Below, one piece after another: positions 10,185 to 44,822 of a stretch of DNA of 64,000 nucleotides. Where the stretch lies: the NCBI GenBank assembly GCA_009731375.1, contig BJOX01000034.1:749974-813973 (forward strand). Direction: 5' to 3'. Position 1 is the first letter of the stretch, and each line of letters starts with the position of its first letter. Below the pieces are notes generated by a model that saw only the letters and a program-made list of their open reading frames with translations, had not been told where the DNA came from and ran no database searches. Origin of the DNA: Paulinella micropora. Lineage: Eukaryota; Cercozoa; Imbricatea; Euglyphida. The position numbers and the translations under genes were made by a program.

Positions 10185-10185
<1 letters not shown>
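9200..10185 (+). repeat. Composite repeat: C-rich 'GTCGACAGGGTACGTT' modules plus about 175-bp palindromic units
   Basis: Two kinds of module alternate. One carries GTACAATCGCAG, a run of C, GACAGGGTACGTTGAATTG and GGAGGTGCCG (9220-9300, 9355-9430, 9500-9560). The other is about 175 bases with the palindrome ACGCAAATATTTGCGT, then ATCAGCATC, ATCGAGTCTGGGGCTAG and ATGAGCTCCCAACTCC (palindromes near 9611, 9797 and 9965). The block ends with AACACCTTTCAGGGATAAT and runs into an AAT tract and another SINE. No protein is encoded. Confidence 0.7.
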
Positions 10186-10239
<54 letters not shown>

Positions 10240-10715
10240 TAATAATAATAATAATAGTGCTTCTCAGTCAATGGCGAATGCATTTCTGCACATGTGCCTC
10301 CATCGTCTCACCCGCGAGGGGAGTACGAAGATTTGACGATAGGCTACTGACACCCCCGCAAGGCAGCTCCAAGCCTTCCAGACAGACCAATAGTTTCAAA
10401 GAAAATATCCTTTGAAAATACTGGCACCGACGGGAATCGAACTGGCGATAGGTCCCAGATGGTAGACCTTAACCACTGGGCTATCGCGGTGCCACTAATA
10501 ATAATAATAATAATAATAGTGCTTCTCTGTCAATGGCTGATGCATTTCTGCACATGCGCCTCCATCGTCTCACCCGTGAGGGGAGTACGAAGAATTGACG
10601 ATAAGCTCTAATGACACCCCCGCAAGGGCAGTTCCAACACGTCCAGATAGACCGGTATGTTCAATGAAAATACTGGTGGCACCGACGGGAATCGAACTGG
10701 CGACAGGGCCCAGTG
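10186..10715 (-). mobile_element. Two SINE copies, one of a diverged subfamily
   Basis: The copy at about 10255-10494 has the head GGCACCGCGATAGCCCAGTG and a perfect seven-base match between the head start and CGGTGCC at its end. It also carries body substitutions shared with the copy at 24593-24835, so it belongs to a second subfamily. The copy at 10517-10715 is of the common type and is cut by a gap (10716-10725). Both have ATT tails. Confidence 0.75.
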
Positions 10716-10725
10716 NNNNNNNNNN

Positions 10726-12072
10726 TTCGCGCGGGGTACGTACAATTGCCGGGCTGGGGTTGGAGGGCTCCCCGGACCCCCCCCCCTTTCCACAGTCGAC
10801 AGGGTATGTTCACTTGCCGGAGGTACCAGAACGCAAGTGTAAGCCCTGGGTGGCGCAAAAACCTAAAAATCTCTGGTTTTTGTAGTTAGCGGCTGATATT
10901 TAGTGTATCTGATAGTTCTTGATGAACTCCCTTCCTAAATGTAAAATTTGTGGTGACGGGTGGCGTAAAAACCAGTAAATTCAGGTTTTTGCGCCACCAG
11001 GCGCCGTTCGCGCACAGCATGGGGAGTTTGAGGCTGATGTTTGGTGTACCCGACACCTCTCAGTGAGCTCTCTTCGGAGATCCAAAGGTTTGGTGCCGGG
11101 TGGCTCCCTCTGGTGTGCGCAAACGGCGCCTGGTGGCACAAAGACCTCAATTTTCTGGTTTGGGTGCCACCCGCAACCAAAACGGGTACGTACAATTGCA
11201 GGGCTTGGGTTCCCGGGGGAAGTGACCCCCCCCCCTTCCCCGTCGACAGGGTACGGTCAATCGCCGGAGGTACCGGCAAGTGCTCCCAAAAAAAATAGGA
11301 ACTTTGGCATTCACCTAACGCACATATTTGCGCGAATTCCAAAAAAATTATATCAGCATCAAGATCGAGTCTGCGGCAAGCCACCCTATCAATATGAGCT
11401 CCCAACTCCTGGTTCACACACACCATGATTTATAGGGACAGGGGGTGCAAAAATAGGCCAAAAAAACAATGAATTTTGGCATTCATGACACTCCCCTAAC
11501 GCAAACATGTGCGTGAATTCCAAAAAATTTATGTCGGCATCAAGATCGAGTCTGGAGCTAGCCACCCTGTCAATATAAGCTCCCAACTCCTGGTTCCATG
11601 ATTTATAGGGACAGGGGTGCAAAAAAAGGACAAAAAAACAAGGAATTTCGGTATTCAGGACACTCCCCTAACGCAAATATTTGCGTGAATTCCAAAAAAA
11701 GTATATGAGCATGAACATCGAGTCTTGGGCTTGCCACCCTGTCGATATGGCTCCCAACTCTTCCTGGTTCACACAAACCATGGTTTATTCCGACGAGGGT
11801 GCAGAAAATAGGCAACGAATTTTCGCATTCAGGACACTCCCCTAACACAAATATTTGCGTGAATTCCAAAAAAAATTATACCAGCATCAAGATCGAGTCT
11901 GGGGCTAGCAACCCTGCAAATATGAGCTCCCAATTCCTCCTGGTTCCCACAAACCATGATTTATTCCGACAGGGTTCGGAAATGCCCGGGGGGGGGGGGG
12001 AGGTTTACACAATTTCCCTTTTCCCCCTCCCCCCAAACCCTCCACCCCCTACTCCCAACACCTTTCAGGGAT
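10726..12072 (+). repeat. Composite repeat block with four palindrome-bearing units
   Basis: This has the same modules as the 9.2-kb block. C-rich modules lie at 10731-10830 and 11170-11280. Palindromic units are centred near 11322, 11508, 11679 and 11855, spaced 171-186 bases. Some palindromes are mutated (ACGCAAACATGTGCGT at 11501), yet the dyad symmetry is kept by paired changes. The block ends CAACACCTTTCAGGGATAAT like its sibling. Confidence 0.7.
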
Positions 12073-12211
12073 AATCATAACAACAACAACAAAAACAATA
12101 ACAACAACACAACACAACACAACGACAACAACGACAACGACGACAACAACAACAACAACAACAACAACGACAAGAACAACAACAACAACAACAACGACGA
12201 CGACGACGACG

Positions 12212-12243
<32 letters not shown>

Positions 12244-12316
12244 ATCACATCAACAACAACAATGCAACAAAAACAATAACAACAACAGCAAAAGCAACAA
12301 CAGCGAAGACACAGAC

Positions 12317-12352
<36 letters not shown>

Positions 12353-12482
12353 CAAACAACACAAACAACAAAAGCAACAACAACCACAACTACGACGATG
12401 TTGACCACGACGCCGACGGCGATAGTAGCACAACATCAACGACGACGACGGCGACAACAACAACGACGACCACTACTGCACG

Positions 12483-12519
<37 letters not shown>

Positions 12520-12520
12520 A
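12073..12520. repeat. (AAC)n/(ACG)n compound trinucleotide array
   Basis: About 450 bases are built almost wholly of AAC and GAC/ACG triplets with a few interruptions. It directly follows a composite repeat and ends 110 bases before the first MLH1 exon. No coding function is inferred. Confidence 0.85.
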
Positions 12521-12632
12521 TTCATGTACCTTTTCTTTTTTCTCCTTGCTTGCCTTTGCCGAGTTTTAATGTGGTTTTCTCAATTAAATGTCTCCTTAAA
12601 AATGTTTTTATGTTTGTCCAATAGAAATTTTC

Positions 12633-34896
<22,264 letters not shown>

Positions 34897-35128
34897 ACTC
34901 GCACTCCAAACGAAGGCGGGGCAGTTTAAGCTTCACTCGTGGCGTCTGTGCGCATCACTCTTTACATGAACTGAACTCTCTTTCTCCCTCCCTCCGTCCN
35001 NNNNNNNNNCTCTCTCTCTCTTTCTCTCTGTGTGAGACATTTGAACGATTGAAGTCGTACTCGAAACGAAGGCGGATCAGTTTAAACTTTACTCGCAGCG
35101 TATGTGCGCATCACTCTTACATGAACTG

Positions 35129-35129
<1 letters not shown>

Positions 35130-35194
<65 letters not shown>

Positions 35195-36300
35195 ACTGTA
35201 AAAACGAACGCAGACACTCCGTTTTCAGAATATCCTGTATCCCCACTTGTAAACTGAGTTCGGAAGACAAACTTAGACGTGTAAAAATAGGATAGGTAAT
35301 GTGGAGGCGCAGCATTTTCAGCACTGTCGGCTTTTTCATGCTTTTTCATCTCATCGCGTTGTGTTGTTTTTCTTTAGTGTGTGTTTTTGGGGTAGGTGTG
35401 TGTGTGTGTGGGGGGGGGGCTGGAGGCTGGGATGTGTAATGAAATGGTAGGCCTTGTCGTGGAAAAGGCAAGTCTTTAGTGTGTGTTTTTGGGGTGGGTG
35501 TGTGTTTGTGTGGGTGGGGGGGGGGGGGGGGGGGGGCCGNNNNNNNNNNGGGGGGGGGGGGGCTGGAGGCTGGGATGTGAACAAAAACAAAAGATTTGCT
35601 CTTTTCCACGACTAGGCCTACCTTTTCATGACTTGAAAAACTTTTCACTACTAGCCCTACTTTTTCGCTACTATCCCTATTTCAACTTTTTCAACTTCTA
35701 CTAGCCCTAATACAACTTTTTCAACTTCTACTAGCCTTCAAGTTTTTTAGTTTTTTTCTAGCCCTACTTTTTTTTTGCTACTAGCACTATTTCGACTTTT
35801 TGAACTTCTACTATTCAAGTTTTTTAATACGAATTTTCAAGTTTATGACTTGAATTTTTCAAGTTTTATGACTTGAATTTTTTCAAGTTTTATGACTTGA
35901 ATTTTCAAGTTTATGACTTGAATTTTCAAGTTGTCACGGTGTCTGGCTTGAACTTTCAAACCTGCAACTTGAAAAGTCAAACAGTAGGAATCTCAAAGAG
36001 GCCCTGGCTTGGCTATGCACTATATATTAACATAATGACAACATTACCTCATTATTAATATCAAAGCATGAGAATGTGGCAGTCTTCGATTCAGAATGAT
36101 AGGTCTCGAATGGCAGTCCGATTCAGAATGATCGGTCACGAAATCATGCTTGGTCACGAAATCTGCAGGTCAGATGATTCTAGTAAGCAAGTGATTCAGC
36201 TTGCATAATATGACAACGATTTAGAAACAGGCTTCATATTATATTAATATAACCGTATCGGAATGAATACCGTACCGGACAGAATTACTAATATTTTGTT
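35130..36300. other. Intergenic spacer; no gene seen
   Basis: CT repeats (35130-35195), GT/G tracts with a 10-base gap (35395-35570), and T-rich, CAAGTTTTATGACTTGAA-like minisatellite units at about 35820-35935. The rest is unique, AT-leaning sequence without a supported reading frame. Confidence 0.6.
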
Positions 36301-36332
36301 AGACATATTTCAAGTTTTTGATTTACACTGGC

Positions 36333-36811
36333 TTCTATTTTTAGTTCCGTTACTTCATAACTTGTTACGTTTTCAACTGCTGTTAACAGATCAATTTATT
36401 TCCCTTACCATTTAGCTTTTTAGAAAATGTTAGCTATTGCCTTCTTCCACATATCTACATTTTATTTCCCTAGACCGCTTTTTCCTGTCCCAAGTCATAT
36501 GAAATAATTATTGATAGGTAAAATAGGCAACACACCAGGCCCTTTTTACTTTATTTTTTCCAGACTGACTTGAACAACTCAAACGCTACACAACTTGTGC
36601 TAGCACTTGAAATATTGTCGTTAGTTCTCAGAATTTGCATTGTTTCGCAAGGGACAAGTAGTCTGTAGAGTAAGGGTAGTAAATAAACTGGAATTGACCA
36701 ACCCAGCGTCGTTTTGGTATCTTTCAAGTCCTGATCTCGGAAATATTTTTAGATCAATTGACAGCAGTGTGTGTATTCAATTGATTGCCGGTTGGTAATT
36801 TCCTCACAGGA
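36333..36811 (+). repeat. Left arm of a 0.5-kb inverted repeat (LTR-like)
   Basis: This segment matches the reverse complement of 44299-44822 with small indels. Shared parts include TTCTATTTTTAGTTCCGTTA, AGTCATATGAAATAATTATT, GATAGGTAAAATAGGCAACA, ACAAGTAGTCTGT and the inner end GGTAATTTCCTCACAGGA. It ends in ACA followed by unique sequence, as a 5' LTR would. It may be the 5' LTR of the plus-strand Gag-like element. Confidence 0.7.
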
Positions 36812-37180
36812 CTTACAATTCGAACTGAAAGTTCCCTATATTTTCGGAAGAGTCACATTTTGTGTGTGCTGTTAACAGCTCGAACTGATTGGGGAACTCC
36901 TATCTGATTTTGCCACCGGAAACACCAACAGCGAGCCTTGAGCAAGCCCCTCAAGGTCACTCATCAGACTCACACCGGATAGCTAGTTCACCTGTCTTCA
37001 AGTGGCTGTGCATAGTGATTGTTGTGCATGCTCACCACACGCAGAGAGACGATTTTGCATTATGTATTCAAGTTCTGTTCAAGTCTGTTCAAGTCCATTG
37101 CATACATAGAGCAGTCCCTCAGCCAAGACTATCGCGTAGCAATCTTCCTACAAGGTCTCCTTTGAAAATTCAAGACCTTT

Positions 37181-39183
37181 TTGCTACACGGTGTGTCTTT
37201 TACGTTCAGGTGCCACGGTCAGGAAATGTGCCTTCCAGCCTCGTTTCCACGCCCCAATTACGACCTGGTCTCCAAGGAAGTCTCCTACCGTGACGAGTGT
37301 CTCAGCATTTTTCGAACTCTGCACACCACTCTCAAGGTCACATTCATGGATACGTATCGGAAGGCCCTCAAGGACGGCTCGGCAAAGAAGCTCTGCCCAC
37401 AGACGGATGGAATCAGCCGCGCCCACTTCATCAAGGTAGTCCTCACGACTCTAGAGAAAGACCTTTGCCCCCTCCTAGCGAAAGCAGTTAAGGATGGCAT
37501 TCTCAATCTTGAGGACTCCCGGAGCCTTTTATTCCAATGCAGCCCTTGAGCAGATGGTGGATTACTGGCTTGACCCCTCTGTCTTCCATAAGTGGACCTC
37601 TTTTAGGGGTGAGAGAGATTTAGCGATTAGTCGCTACAACGACCTTGCGAAAAAGGTTGGCTGGGTTCAAACTCCGGATTACGTCCCCTTTTTCTATGCT
37701 ACGTGACGGGCCCCGTGTTCACGACAACGGCGGCTCCTACCATGGGGCCATCTCGCCCACAGCCGGCAGCTACAACGACGGCTGCGACCACGACAACGGC
37801 GATGCCTACGGTCACGACGACAACTGGATTGCCAGCAACGTCATCGTCCTCGTCGTCGTCCTCGTCCTCGTCGTTGTCGTCGTCGTTGTCGTCGTCGGTA
37901 GCTCCGACTTTACGTCCTCTGGCAGCCCCTACTCCGACGAGGTTTTACTCACCAGGCCTAAGACGAGGTGGCGGGCCCCTCCCATCCTTTGCAAGTCGAG
38001 GTTTTCGTCCCATGGCAACAGTCTGGGCCCTACAAGCGGGCCAGAGGCACAACGGTCTCTGTTTAGCCGACCGCCACCGGCCTCCGAGGGGTTACTTTCC
38101 CCACAAGCATCAGCCTACGGCTCAGTTCCGACTCCGACGTTTTCTCGCCGGAGCCCTAGCTTCCCGGGCTCGTTTTCCTCCCCTCTGAACGCCCGGTCTG
38201 AGGATAGCGGCACACTCTTCGTCTCTCCGTACGAGGGACGACGGGAAAGTGGGATGGTCGAAGAAGAAGACGAATCGAGGGCACAACCTCTGTTCTCTTT
38301 CTCTCCCGAACAAGGGGAGAAATTGGCCGAACGTAAGGGCCCCCTCGAATCGCCCCGAGTCGAGCAGTCATCTGCCCGTACTGCCCCACTACGTGCTGTA
38401 ACTTTCGCCACGGATAGGCAGGCGACCCCGCCGGCTGACGAGGGTGACACCCCGGCGGCCGAAGCAGAAGTACCCGAACCTGCTGCCCCAGCGGCCGAAG
38501 CGGAGGTGGGGAACCCGCCCGGTGGTAATGCGGCAGCTGGCACAGCTTCCACAAGTCGAGAGCCGACTTCAAAGAGTAGCTCCCGGGATGCCCTGCTGTC
38601 ACGAACCCGCAGCGGTGTACCTTTCAGTGGTAGCACCGTCCTTATGATGGTTGCACCTATGGAGTCCTCTACCGAACGATACCAACGTCGTGTGAGAGAG
38701 ATTAAGAAGCTAAAGTTCGATCAGGTATCACTAGCATACACGTTGCGTCTTTTTCTCTCTAACCTCACTCTTTTCATGACCCAGTCAGAGGCGAAAATCT
38801 TCCTCAATGCGTGGTCAGCAAGGATCTCTTTCACAGACTCCTACGTGAAGTCCCTGCAGCTTTTGCCATGGATTTGGTTGGATTATTGCGTAGACTCACG
38901 ATGGAAAGTGGATATAGTCTACGATGTCACCAAATCTTTTGGCCCAAGCTACAGGAACGACATGAAGCGACGATCGAAAGAGAATTTGGCTACCTTTATC
39001 ACACGCTTGCAGAAGCTTTTGAGGCAGCTGAAGAACGAAGGCCTAGTAGCCGAGGAAGCCCATAAGTATGAGGTAGCCCGGCGATGTGTCTCCCCTATGG
39101 AGATACAACACATAGAGTCTATGCAAGAAGAACGAAAGAAGAGAGGTATCCAGCCGACGCGTACGTTAGAGACTCTCAGTTGA
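37181..39183 (+). pseudogene. Retrotransposon Gag-like region, plus strand, frameshifted
   Basis: Coding-like sequence shifts between frames. About 37181-37700 has a charged segment ('FIKVVLTTLEKDL'), then a Ser/Thr/Pro-rich stretch with a long Ser run (37760-37920). 38000-38640 is Pro/Ala-rich. 38640-39183 ends in a helical Gag-like region ('RRVREIKKLKF', 'FITRLQKLLRQLKNEG'). A possible broken zinc knuckle ('CSNCGPEA' then 'GHGH') lies at about 39230, beyond a stop. It follows the left LTR-like arm in the right orientation. No pol follows on this strand. Confidence 0.5.
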
Positions 39184-39824
39184 AAGTCCAAACTAGTCAC
39201 TACCTGTGGTAGGGGGAGCGGCCCCGGTTGCCGGTTGATAACTGTAGCAATTGCGGCCCTGAGGCCTAAAAGTGAGGTCATGGTCACTCCATTGGCTCGA
39301 ACCGACTTGAAACCTGTGAAGCCTGTTTTCCGGGCGGCTGAGCCGGGCCGCAGTCATCTGTGAGCGGCCCACAGCACTTGAATCTCCGACTCGGAGCCAA
39401 AAAGTCAGCATACGGCATGGCTCGGATTGTCTTGAAGTTTCCGCAAGAAAGGCAGCGAGGGTCGTTGCGGAAAGACAGCGAGGGTCGAATGCCGATCGGT
39501 CCTCAGCTTGATTCGATTTCACTTTTCTTCTCAGTACTAAGTTGAAGCATTCTTTTCAAGATTATATACTATCAAATAAAATTGTTATATACTATGATTT
39601 GAAAGTTTTCGTCGATTTCATGAGGAACTATACGGTAACCACTACTCCAATACCCAACCTAGAAGAATCTTCATAACCTCCTACCAACCTATTGACAGTG
39701 GTTTTTTGACACAGATAATATTTGACGTTTGGACTTGCTCTGTCAACTTCCTTTTTACCCCATATCTACAAGATTTTCTGACTGGCCGTATTACTTCATT
39801 TCCAATTCTGCAGAGACACACTCG
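39184..39824 (+). other. Degenerate 3' continuation of the plus-strand element; no intact gene
   Basis: Only fragments (the possible zinc knuckle near 39230) and AT-rich unique sequence from about 39545. No LTR edge or polypurine tract was recognised. Confidence 0.4.
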
Positions 39825-40289
39825 CTACCACTGAAATAAAACCAGCTTTCCCTCCACAAAAACTTGCCTCAAAAACTTACGTCGTGGGGTGAAGGTCCGT
39901 GCCACGAGCGGGTAAGCAATAAAATTGTAGTGCTCGGTGTGCGGGGAGAACATGCATTGTACGGACTCCCATAGAATTACTCCGTCGTACGGCTTCTCCG
40001 GGAGTGGGATTTGGTAAGTCCCACGCTCGTCGTCTGCCGTGCGCAGCAACACTCGTTCCACTCGCGGGTGAACCCACTGATTGTCAGTCCCTACGGTGGC
40101 GTTGTCGGGCCATAGGCCTTGGCTGGTGATCGCTTGTTCCGGGATCCAGTAGCCATTGGTGTAGGAGGTCGTGTGCAGTCGAAGGGGGTTGTAGGTTGAG
40201 ACGGCGGGCGATGGTTTTATCGTACCTAGCTGTCGGGTAGGATGTTTCCTTCGCCAACGTGGTAGGGCGGAAGTCGTAACTAATCGTTG
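39825..40289 (-). pseudogene. Post-protease coding remnant
   Basis: The frame downstream of the protease remains largely open and protein-like ('YQIPLPEKPYDGVILWESV'), ending at a stop at 39825. No reverse transcriptase motif is visible. It could be the start of pol, truncated by insertion or deletion. Confidence 0.35.
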
Positions 40290-40708
40290 CTAGTTGTAGA
40301 TCACCGACCTGTAGCGGCGTCTCGAAGAGTTGGACTCGGTCTCGTACACGATTTGCTTGGAAGCTGGCTTCAGGTGCATGTAGTCCGTGGGCCTGATCGC
40401 TTGCGCGTCGTCGATAGAGAGGTTGAGTTGAGCCGCGACCTCGTTGGCAAGAAGCAAGTTCATACCATCGGGGAGGTGGTTTGAAATGTAGATCGTAATA
40501 GCATGGAGCGGGGACGTCGGGGTCGCCGAGACGAATAGCTCGATGCCTTCAGCGAGGACGGCGTTAATACCCACGGATGAGCGTGCGTCGACGGGCGGAA
40601 GAGACACGATCTCGAATCCATGATGTAGTACCTATTCGAGGAGGGCCACGCCTTTGCAGGTGCATGCGGAGTCCAAAACGCACGAAGTCTTACCAATGCA
40701 TTCCTCAT
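40290..40708 (-). pseudogene. Retropepsin-like protease fragment
   Basis: Across two frames there is 'CVLDSACTCKGVALLE' (a D-S-A in place of D-S/T-G) near 40690-40640, then 'DGMNLLLANEVAAQLNLSI' near 40440, resembling the I-L-L-G strand of retroviral-type aspartic proteases. It follows a zinc knuckle and Gag-like region on the same strand, as expected for gag-pro. The frame break near 40625 and the D-S-A triad suggest an inactive copy. Confidence 0.5.
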
Positions 40709-40859
40709 CCGGTGATGGCCAGAGGGATTTGCGTACGTAGATGCTTCCGCAGACGACCGTCGGGATCGTGCAGATGCAGAGTGGACGCCGAGTTGGCCGA
40801 GGCGATGGGCGCGTTGTCATGTGGAATGCCCGAGGCGGGTTGCGCGTGGCGGGCGAGGA

Positions 40860-42627
40860 TTGCTTCCAGTTGCAATGTTTGCCCTCGTCCTGACAACGCT
40901 GCTGGCGGAGCTTGCATTGATCGAACGAGTGTTTCGGGGTCTGGTCTTGCTTGAGGAACTGGTTATGCTCCTTGCAGTAGGCACACGGGACTCCGGTAAA
41001 GGGCGGGCGCTTCGGCGAGCTCAAAGCGGATTTGGTGGCAGCCGTGACCGTTGAAGATTTTTTCGGCGGGATGGGGATCGCATTCGCGCCAGTGAGGGAT
41101 TGCCGTCTTCCTCGTAGTCGGAGGCGGTTTGTCCGTCTTGGTCCGCTTGTTGGGGCGTCCGCGGTCAGGTGACGTAGCCGGTTGGGCCATCGACATTTCG
41201 TCAGCCTTGCGCTTCTGACGTGGCGGGCGCTTGGGCTCCTTGTTCTCCTGCTGCGCCTTGCGCTGTCTGTTCCTCTGGCAGTTGTCGACCTTGGCGGGTG
41301 AATCGCGAGGGGAGGCAGAAGGCGTTGGGCGATCGCGCTGTCGTTTTAGGTGGCAGCCGTCGAGGGCTTCGTGACGTTTTCCATTCATGGCCAATATTCT
41401 TCCATGACGTGGAGGTCGAGGGAGTTGGTCCAGGGGAGAAGGTCGGCGAGGTCGCGGGGCCAAGCGATACCAAGCGTGTTGAGTACCTCGGCAGCGTACC
41501 GCCCGGTCCATCGATTACGTTCCATAGGGTTGAGCATCCGGGACACGTCGCGAACTTGGTTTGCGTCGGCCGTCCAGTAGCCAGCGGCGTAGGCCGTGTT
41601 GTAACTGGCGATGCACCTGTTGACATAAGCCGCGAGGCTTTCCTTCTTGAAGCGTCGAATCTAAAGGGCTTGCATGGCTGGTCGCTTCGTGTCTCCCTTG
41701 TTCAGGCGTCCTTTGAACAGCTCCATGAAGTACTCGATGAGCACGTAATGGATGATACACCAGACGCGGGTGCGGTCGTCGGTGACACGAATGTAGCGGG
41801 CCCAGTACGCGTCCATGAGGGCCACTGCAGCTTTGTCTCCCCACTTGTGTACCGTGTCGATGATGCGGTTGCAGGCTAAAGGCATCGCCAAGTTCTTCAG
41901 CTGAAGGTTGAACGCGAGTTCACGGACTTGAGCTGCGGCGTCAGCGGTCGGCGCAATTCGGACGGGTCGTCACAAATAGGGACCGGATTCGAGACATCAT
42001 GTGTAAGGTGCGGGGTGGTATACCAGCAGCGGTGGTTGATCGCAGGATCCTTCCTCCCGACGATGTCGAAGGGGATTCACCGCTCGTAGATGATGGGAAT
42101 GGTGTGGTCATCCGAGGACGGGCGAAGACTGTCTCCGTCGAAGGGGAGGGCGTCGAGGTCTCAGTCGCCGTGCTGGACGATGAACTCGATGACGAACTCG
42201 AGGAAGAGCTCGACGACGAACTCGACGACGGGCTCGTAGAAGTCGTAGCCGCAGTTGATTCTGTCTCGGAGGCTCCACCTCGGTCCTCCGCGGAGGGGCT
42301 TGCACCGGCAGCGGACAAGGTCGGGCCCGATTTTTCCGGAACGGAGAAAAGGGGAGTCAGTGAAATTCGACTACCTGTCAACGTTGTACCCAACACAACG
42401 CGAGGCGTTGAGCGTACGGGCGGAGTCGAGGTGGTAGGTGCTGATCCTGACGAGCCAGTCGGGTGCTCGACGGGGTAGTTGTCGTCTGTGTCGGGAAGGC
42501 CGGCGTAGGTCCAAGGGGGCCGCTCATCGGTCGAAGTGGCGACGTGAAGGCTGGATCCGACATGGATAGAGTGCGACTGACCAGTGGTATGGGACGCGCC
42601 GCGAGGAGTGGCCCGCCAAACGAACAA
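40860..42627 (-). pseudogene. Retrotransposon Gag with Ser-rich region and zinc knuckle, minus strand
   Basis: The first ORF (42627-41941, 228 codons) is Pro/Ser/Thr-rich with a run of about 20 Ser. Frame-shifted segments follow: 41891-41661 ('DKAAVALMDAYWARYIRV') and 41640-41400 ('RFKKESLAAYVNRCIASYNT'), helical and Gag-like. Then a basic stretch and a knuckle C-x2-C-x13-H-x4-C ('PCAYCKEHNQF' ... 'HSFDQC') near 40985. The protease remnant follows. At least two frame breaks make it a pseudogene. Confidence 0.55.
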
Positions 42628-42951
42628 AACAGTCCTTACCGGTCTCTAAGTCAAAAAGGAAATAGGCATCCACTCACGACATATTGGCATTGGTGCCACC
42701 AATCCCACCCACACCAGTAATTAATATTACCCCTTATTCCATACTATGAACTATTAATACTACTTAACGTATATACCGGTTGTATTAATCCCATCACCTA
42801 ATTAACTTCCTAAGCTCCCCCTTGATGGCATTAATGAACTACCAACTCTCAAACTTACAAACGGTCCTCCTAATGCATTTCGAGTTCTGCCTGAATATTT
42901 GAAAGTTCGTACTTTTGAAAGGACGAAACGTTCAGCCGAATTCAGCAACAT

Positions 42952-44235
42952 TCACGGTTGCGCAATCCTTCCCGTCATTTTCGAGTACTTTGATCCCCGC
43001 TGCCGCTTAGTATTTGCATCACCGTCACCATAATTGTCCGCGGAACCAATCTTCTCCAACAGTGCCTTCCCAGCCAGAAGTATGATCATAGCGTTGACAT
43101 ATGCGTAGCGTAGGTCAATGTGGTCCAGCTTCTGACGGTAAATGTTGGTCTTGGCCAGATCGATGGCCCCCTTGTTGTCTTGTTTGGCCAAGTCCGGGTA
43201 CGATGTCAGACGCGTGCTCTGCTTCTGGTAGAACCGAACTCCACGCTTGGCCGTTCCCTGAAGGTACCGCATCGCCCGTTTCGCCTCCTGAAAAGGGAAC
43301 TCCTTAGGCTTTGATGTAAAGCGAGCCATCTCCCCCACCGGTCCAAGCGTGTCATGCCGAGTCACTCGCACCCAAATCAGAATCCCACATATGTGATAAG
43401 GTGAGAACTCCTCCAGCACACTGGGTACTCCTTTCCTACACCCGGGCATCAGCCATGGGCGGCGAATCCACCGACGGTAAGTCTTTGGTCTTGAGCCGCT
43501 CGCTGGCCTCTCGAATGAAGGTCTCCTGAAACAACTTGATGGTCCGGCCCAACTCCGGATGCCGGCCGTCCTCGATGTCAATTCCGACCACACCCGTTGG
43601 TAGTTCGTTCTTGAACACCTTGAAGCTGCTTTTGCCGCCAGAAATTCTTCCTTTGCCTTTTCGCTGCTAAAGCCCATCATTATGTCATCCACATGGACGA
43701 ATCCCATGTCGGGCTTATCCTGCCCCGAACGCCACCGGAAGAAGAAGCACGGAAACGCTTTGTACAGCTCGTATCCTTGCGACACCATGAAAGGCACCAG
43801 CACTTGCATCCACCACTTCTCCCGGCATCTGGTCTGCCGTAGAGCGCCCTTACCATTTCCCAGACATAACCCTCCTCTTCAACTCAAAGCCGAAAGGCGG
43901 TGCAAGGTAGATAGGTCGCATCCACTGGCCTTCTTCTTCGACCTCCGAGTCTGCCTCAATGTAAGCCGTGCGCACGTCGAACTTGCCCAGCACGAGGTCG
44001 TAGAACGTCACCAACATGAAGAAACCAAGGATCGGGAGTCGTCATGGTGTCAAGGGGTCGGGAACGTGCGCTGGCCGTAATGTTCCCCTTGAACGATTGA
44101 GTACCCCTTCGCTACCAGCCGGCTCTTGTATTTCAACACTTTTCCCCCAGATTCCTTTGTCGCGTCAGCGTATCGACCCCGGAACAAGTCCCGCGCCGGT
44201 ACTGATTCCTTCTTGCGCCTCCATTGTGATTTCAT
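42952..44235 (-). pseudogene. Ty1/copia reverse transcriptase and RNase H, frameshifted
   Basis: In minus-strand order: 'YKSRLVAKGYS' near 44130 (start of the copia RT); 'KFDVRTAYIEA' near 43980 and 'YLAPPFGFELK' near 43890 in another frame; 'GFVHVDDIMMGF' near 43690 (the catalytic Y/H-V-D-D box); 'GIDIEDGRHPELGRTIKLFQ' near 43560; 'FPFQEAKRAMRYLQGTAKRG' near 43270; and 'KQDNKGAIDLAK' with 'LDHIDLRYAYV' near 43150 (copia RNase H). Four or more frame changes inactivate it. No integrase precedes it. It begins only about 60 bases inside the right LTR-like arm, so the gag-pro-int part is deleted. Confidence 0.8.
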
Positions 44236-44298
44236 GTGTTTCGTTTGTGGTGTTTTCGTTGATGTTCAATGGATTTCGCTTGTAAGTCTTGACTAGCC

Positions 44299-44822
44299 TC
44301 CTGTGAGGAAATTACCAACCGGCAATGCATTGAATACACACACGGCTGTCAATTGATCTCAAAATACTTCCGAGATCAGGAAAGGTACCAAAACGACGCT
44401 GGGTTGGTCAATTCCAGTTTATTTAGTACTCTTACTTGACAGACTACTTGTCCCTTGCAAAACAATGCAAAATCTGAGAACTAACGAGAATATTTCAAGT
44501 GCGAGCACGAGTTGTGTAGCGGTTGAGTTGTTCAAGTCAGTCTGGAAAAATTAAAGTAAAAAGGGTGAAAGACTGCCACTTTACCTGGTGTGTTGCCTAT
44601 TTTACCTATCAATAATTATTTCATATGACTGGGGACCGGAAAAAGCAGTCTAGGAAAACAAAGTGTAGATATGGCAAAAAGGCAATATATAGCATTTTCT
44701 AAAAAGCTAACAGGTAAAGGGAAATGAATTGATCTGTTAACAGCAGTTGAAAACGTAACAACTACAAGTTATGACAGTTGATAAATAACCGGAAAAATGA
44801 AGTAACGGAACTAAAAATAGAA
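44299..44822 (-). repeat. Right arm of the 0.5-kb inverted repeat (LTR-like)
   Basis: Reverse complement of 36333-36811. In minus orientation it would serve as the 5' LTR of the copia RT element, ending in CACA just before the RT fragment. Paired with the left arm it encloses about 7.5 kb. Confidence 0.7.

Noticed and set aside
9560-11900. CRISPR-like array from regularly spaced palindromic units
   Set aside because: Units are about 175 bases and similar over their whole length, there are no unique spacers, and the host is eukaryotic.
37703-38188. Thr/Ser-rich plus-strand ORF as a secreted mucin-like host protein
   Set aside because: It sits inside a retroelement between an LTR-like arm and Gag-like sequence, and its Ser run is matched by a similar run in the opposite-strand Gag.
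41999-42478. 159-codon acidic plus-strand ORF
   Set aside because: It is the antisense of the Ser-rich Gag region on the minus strand.
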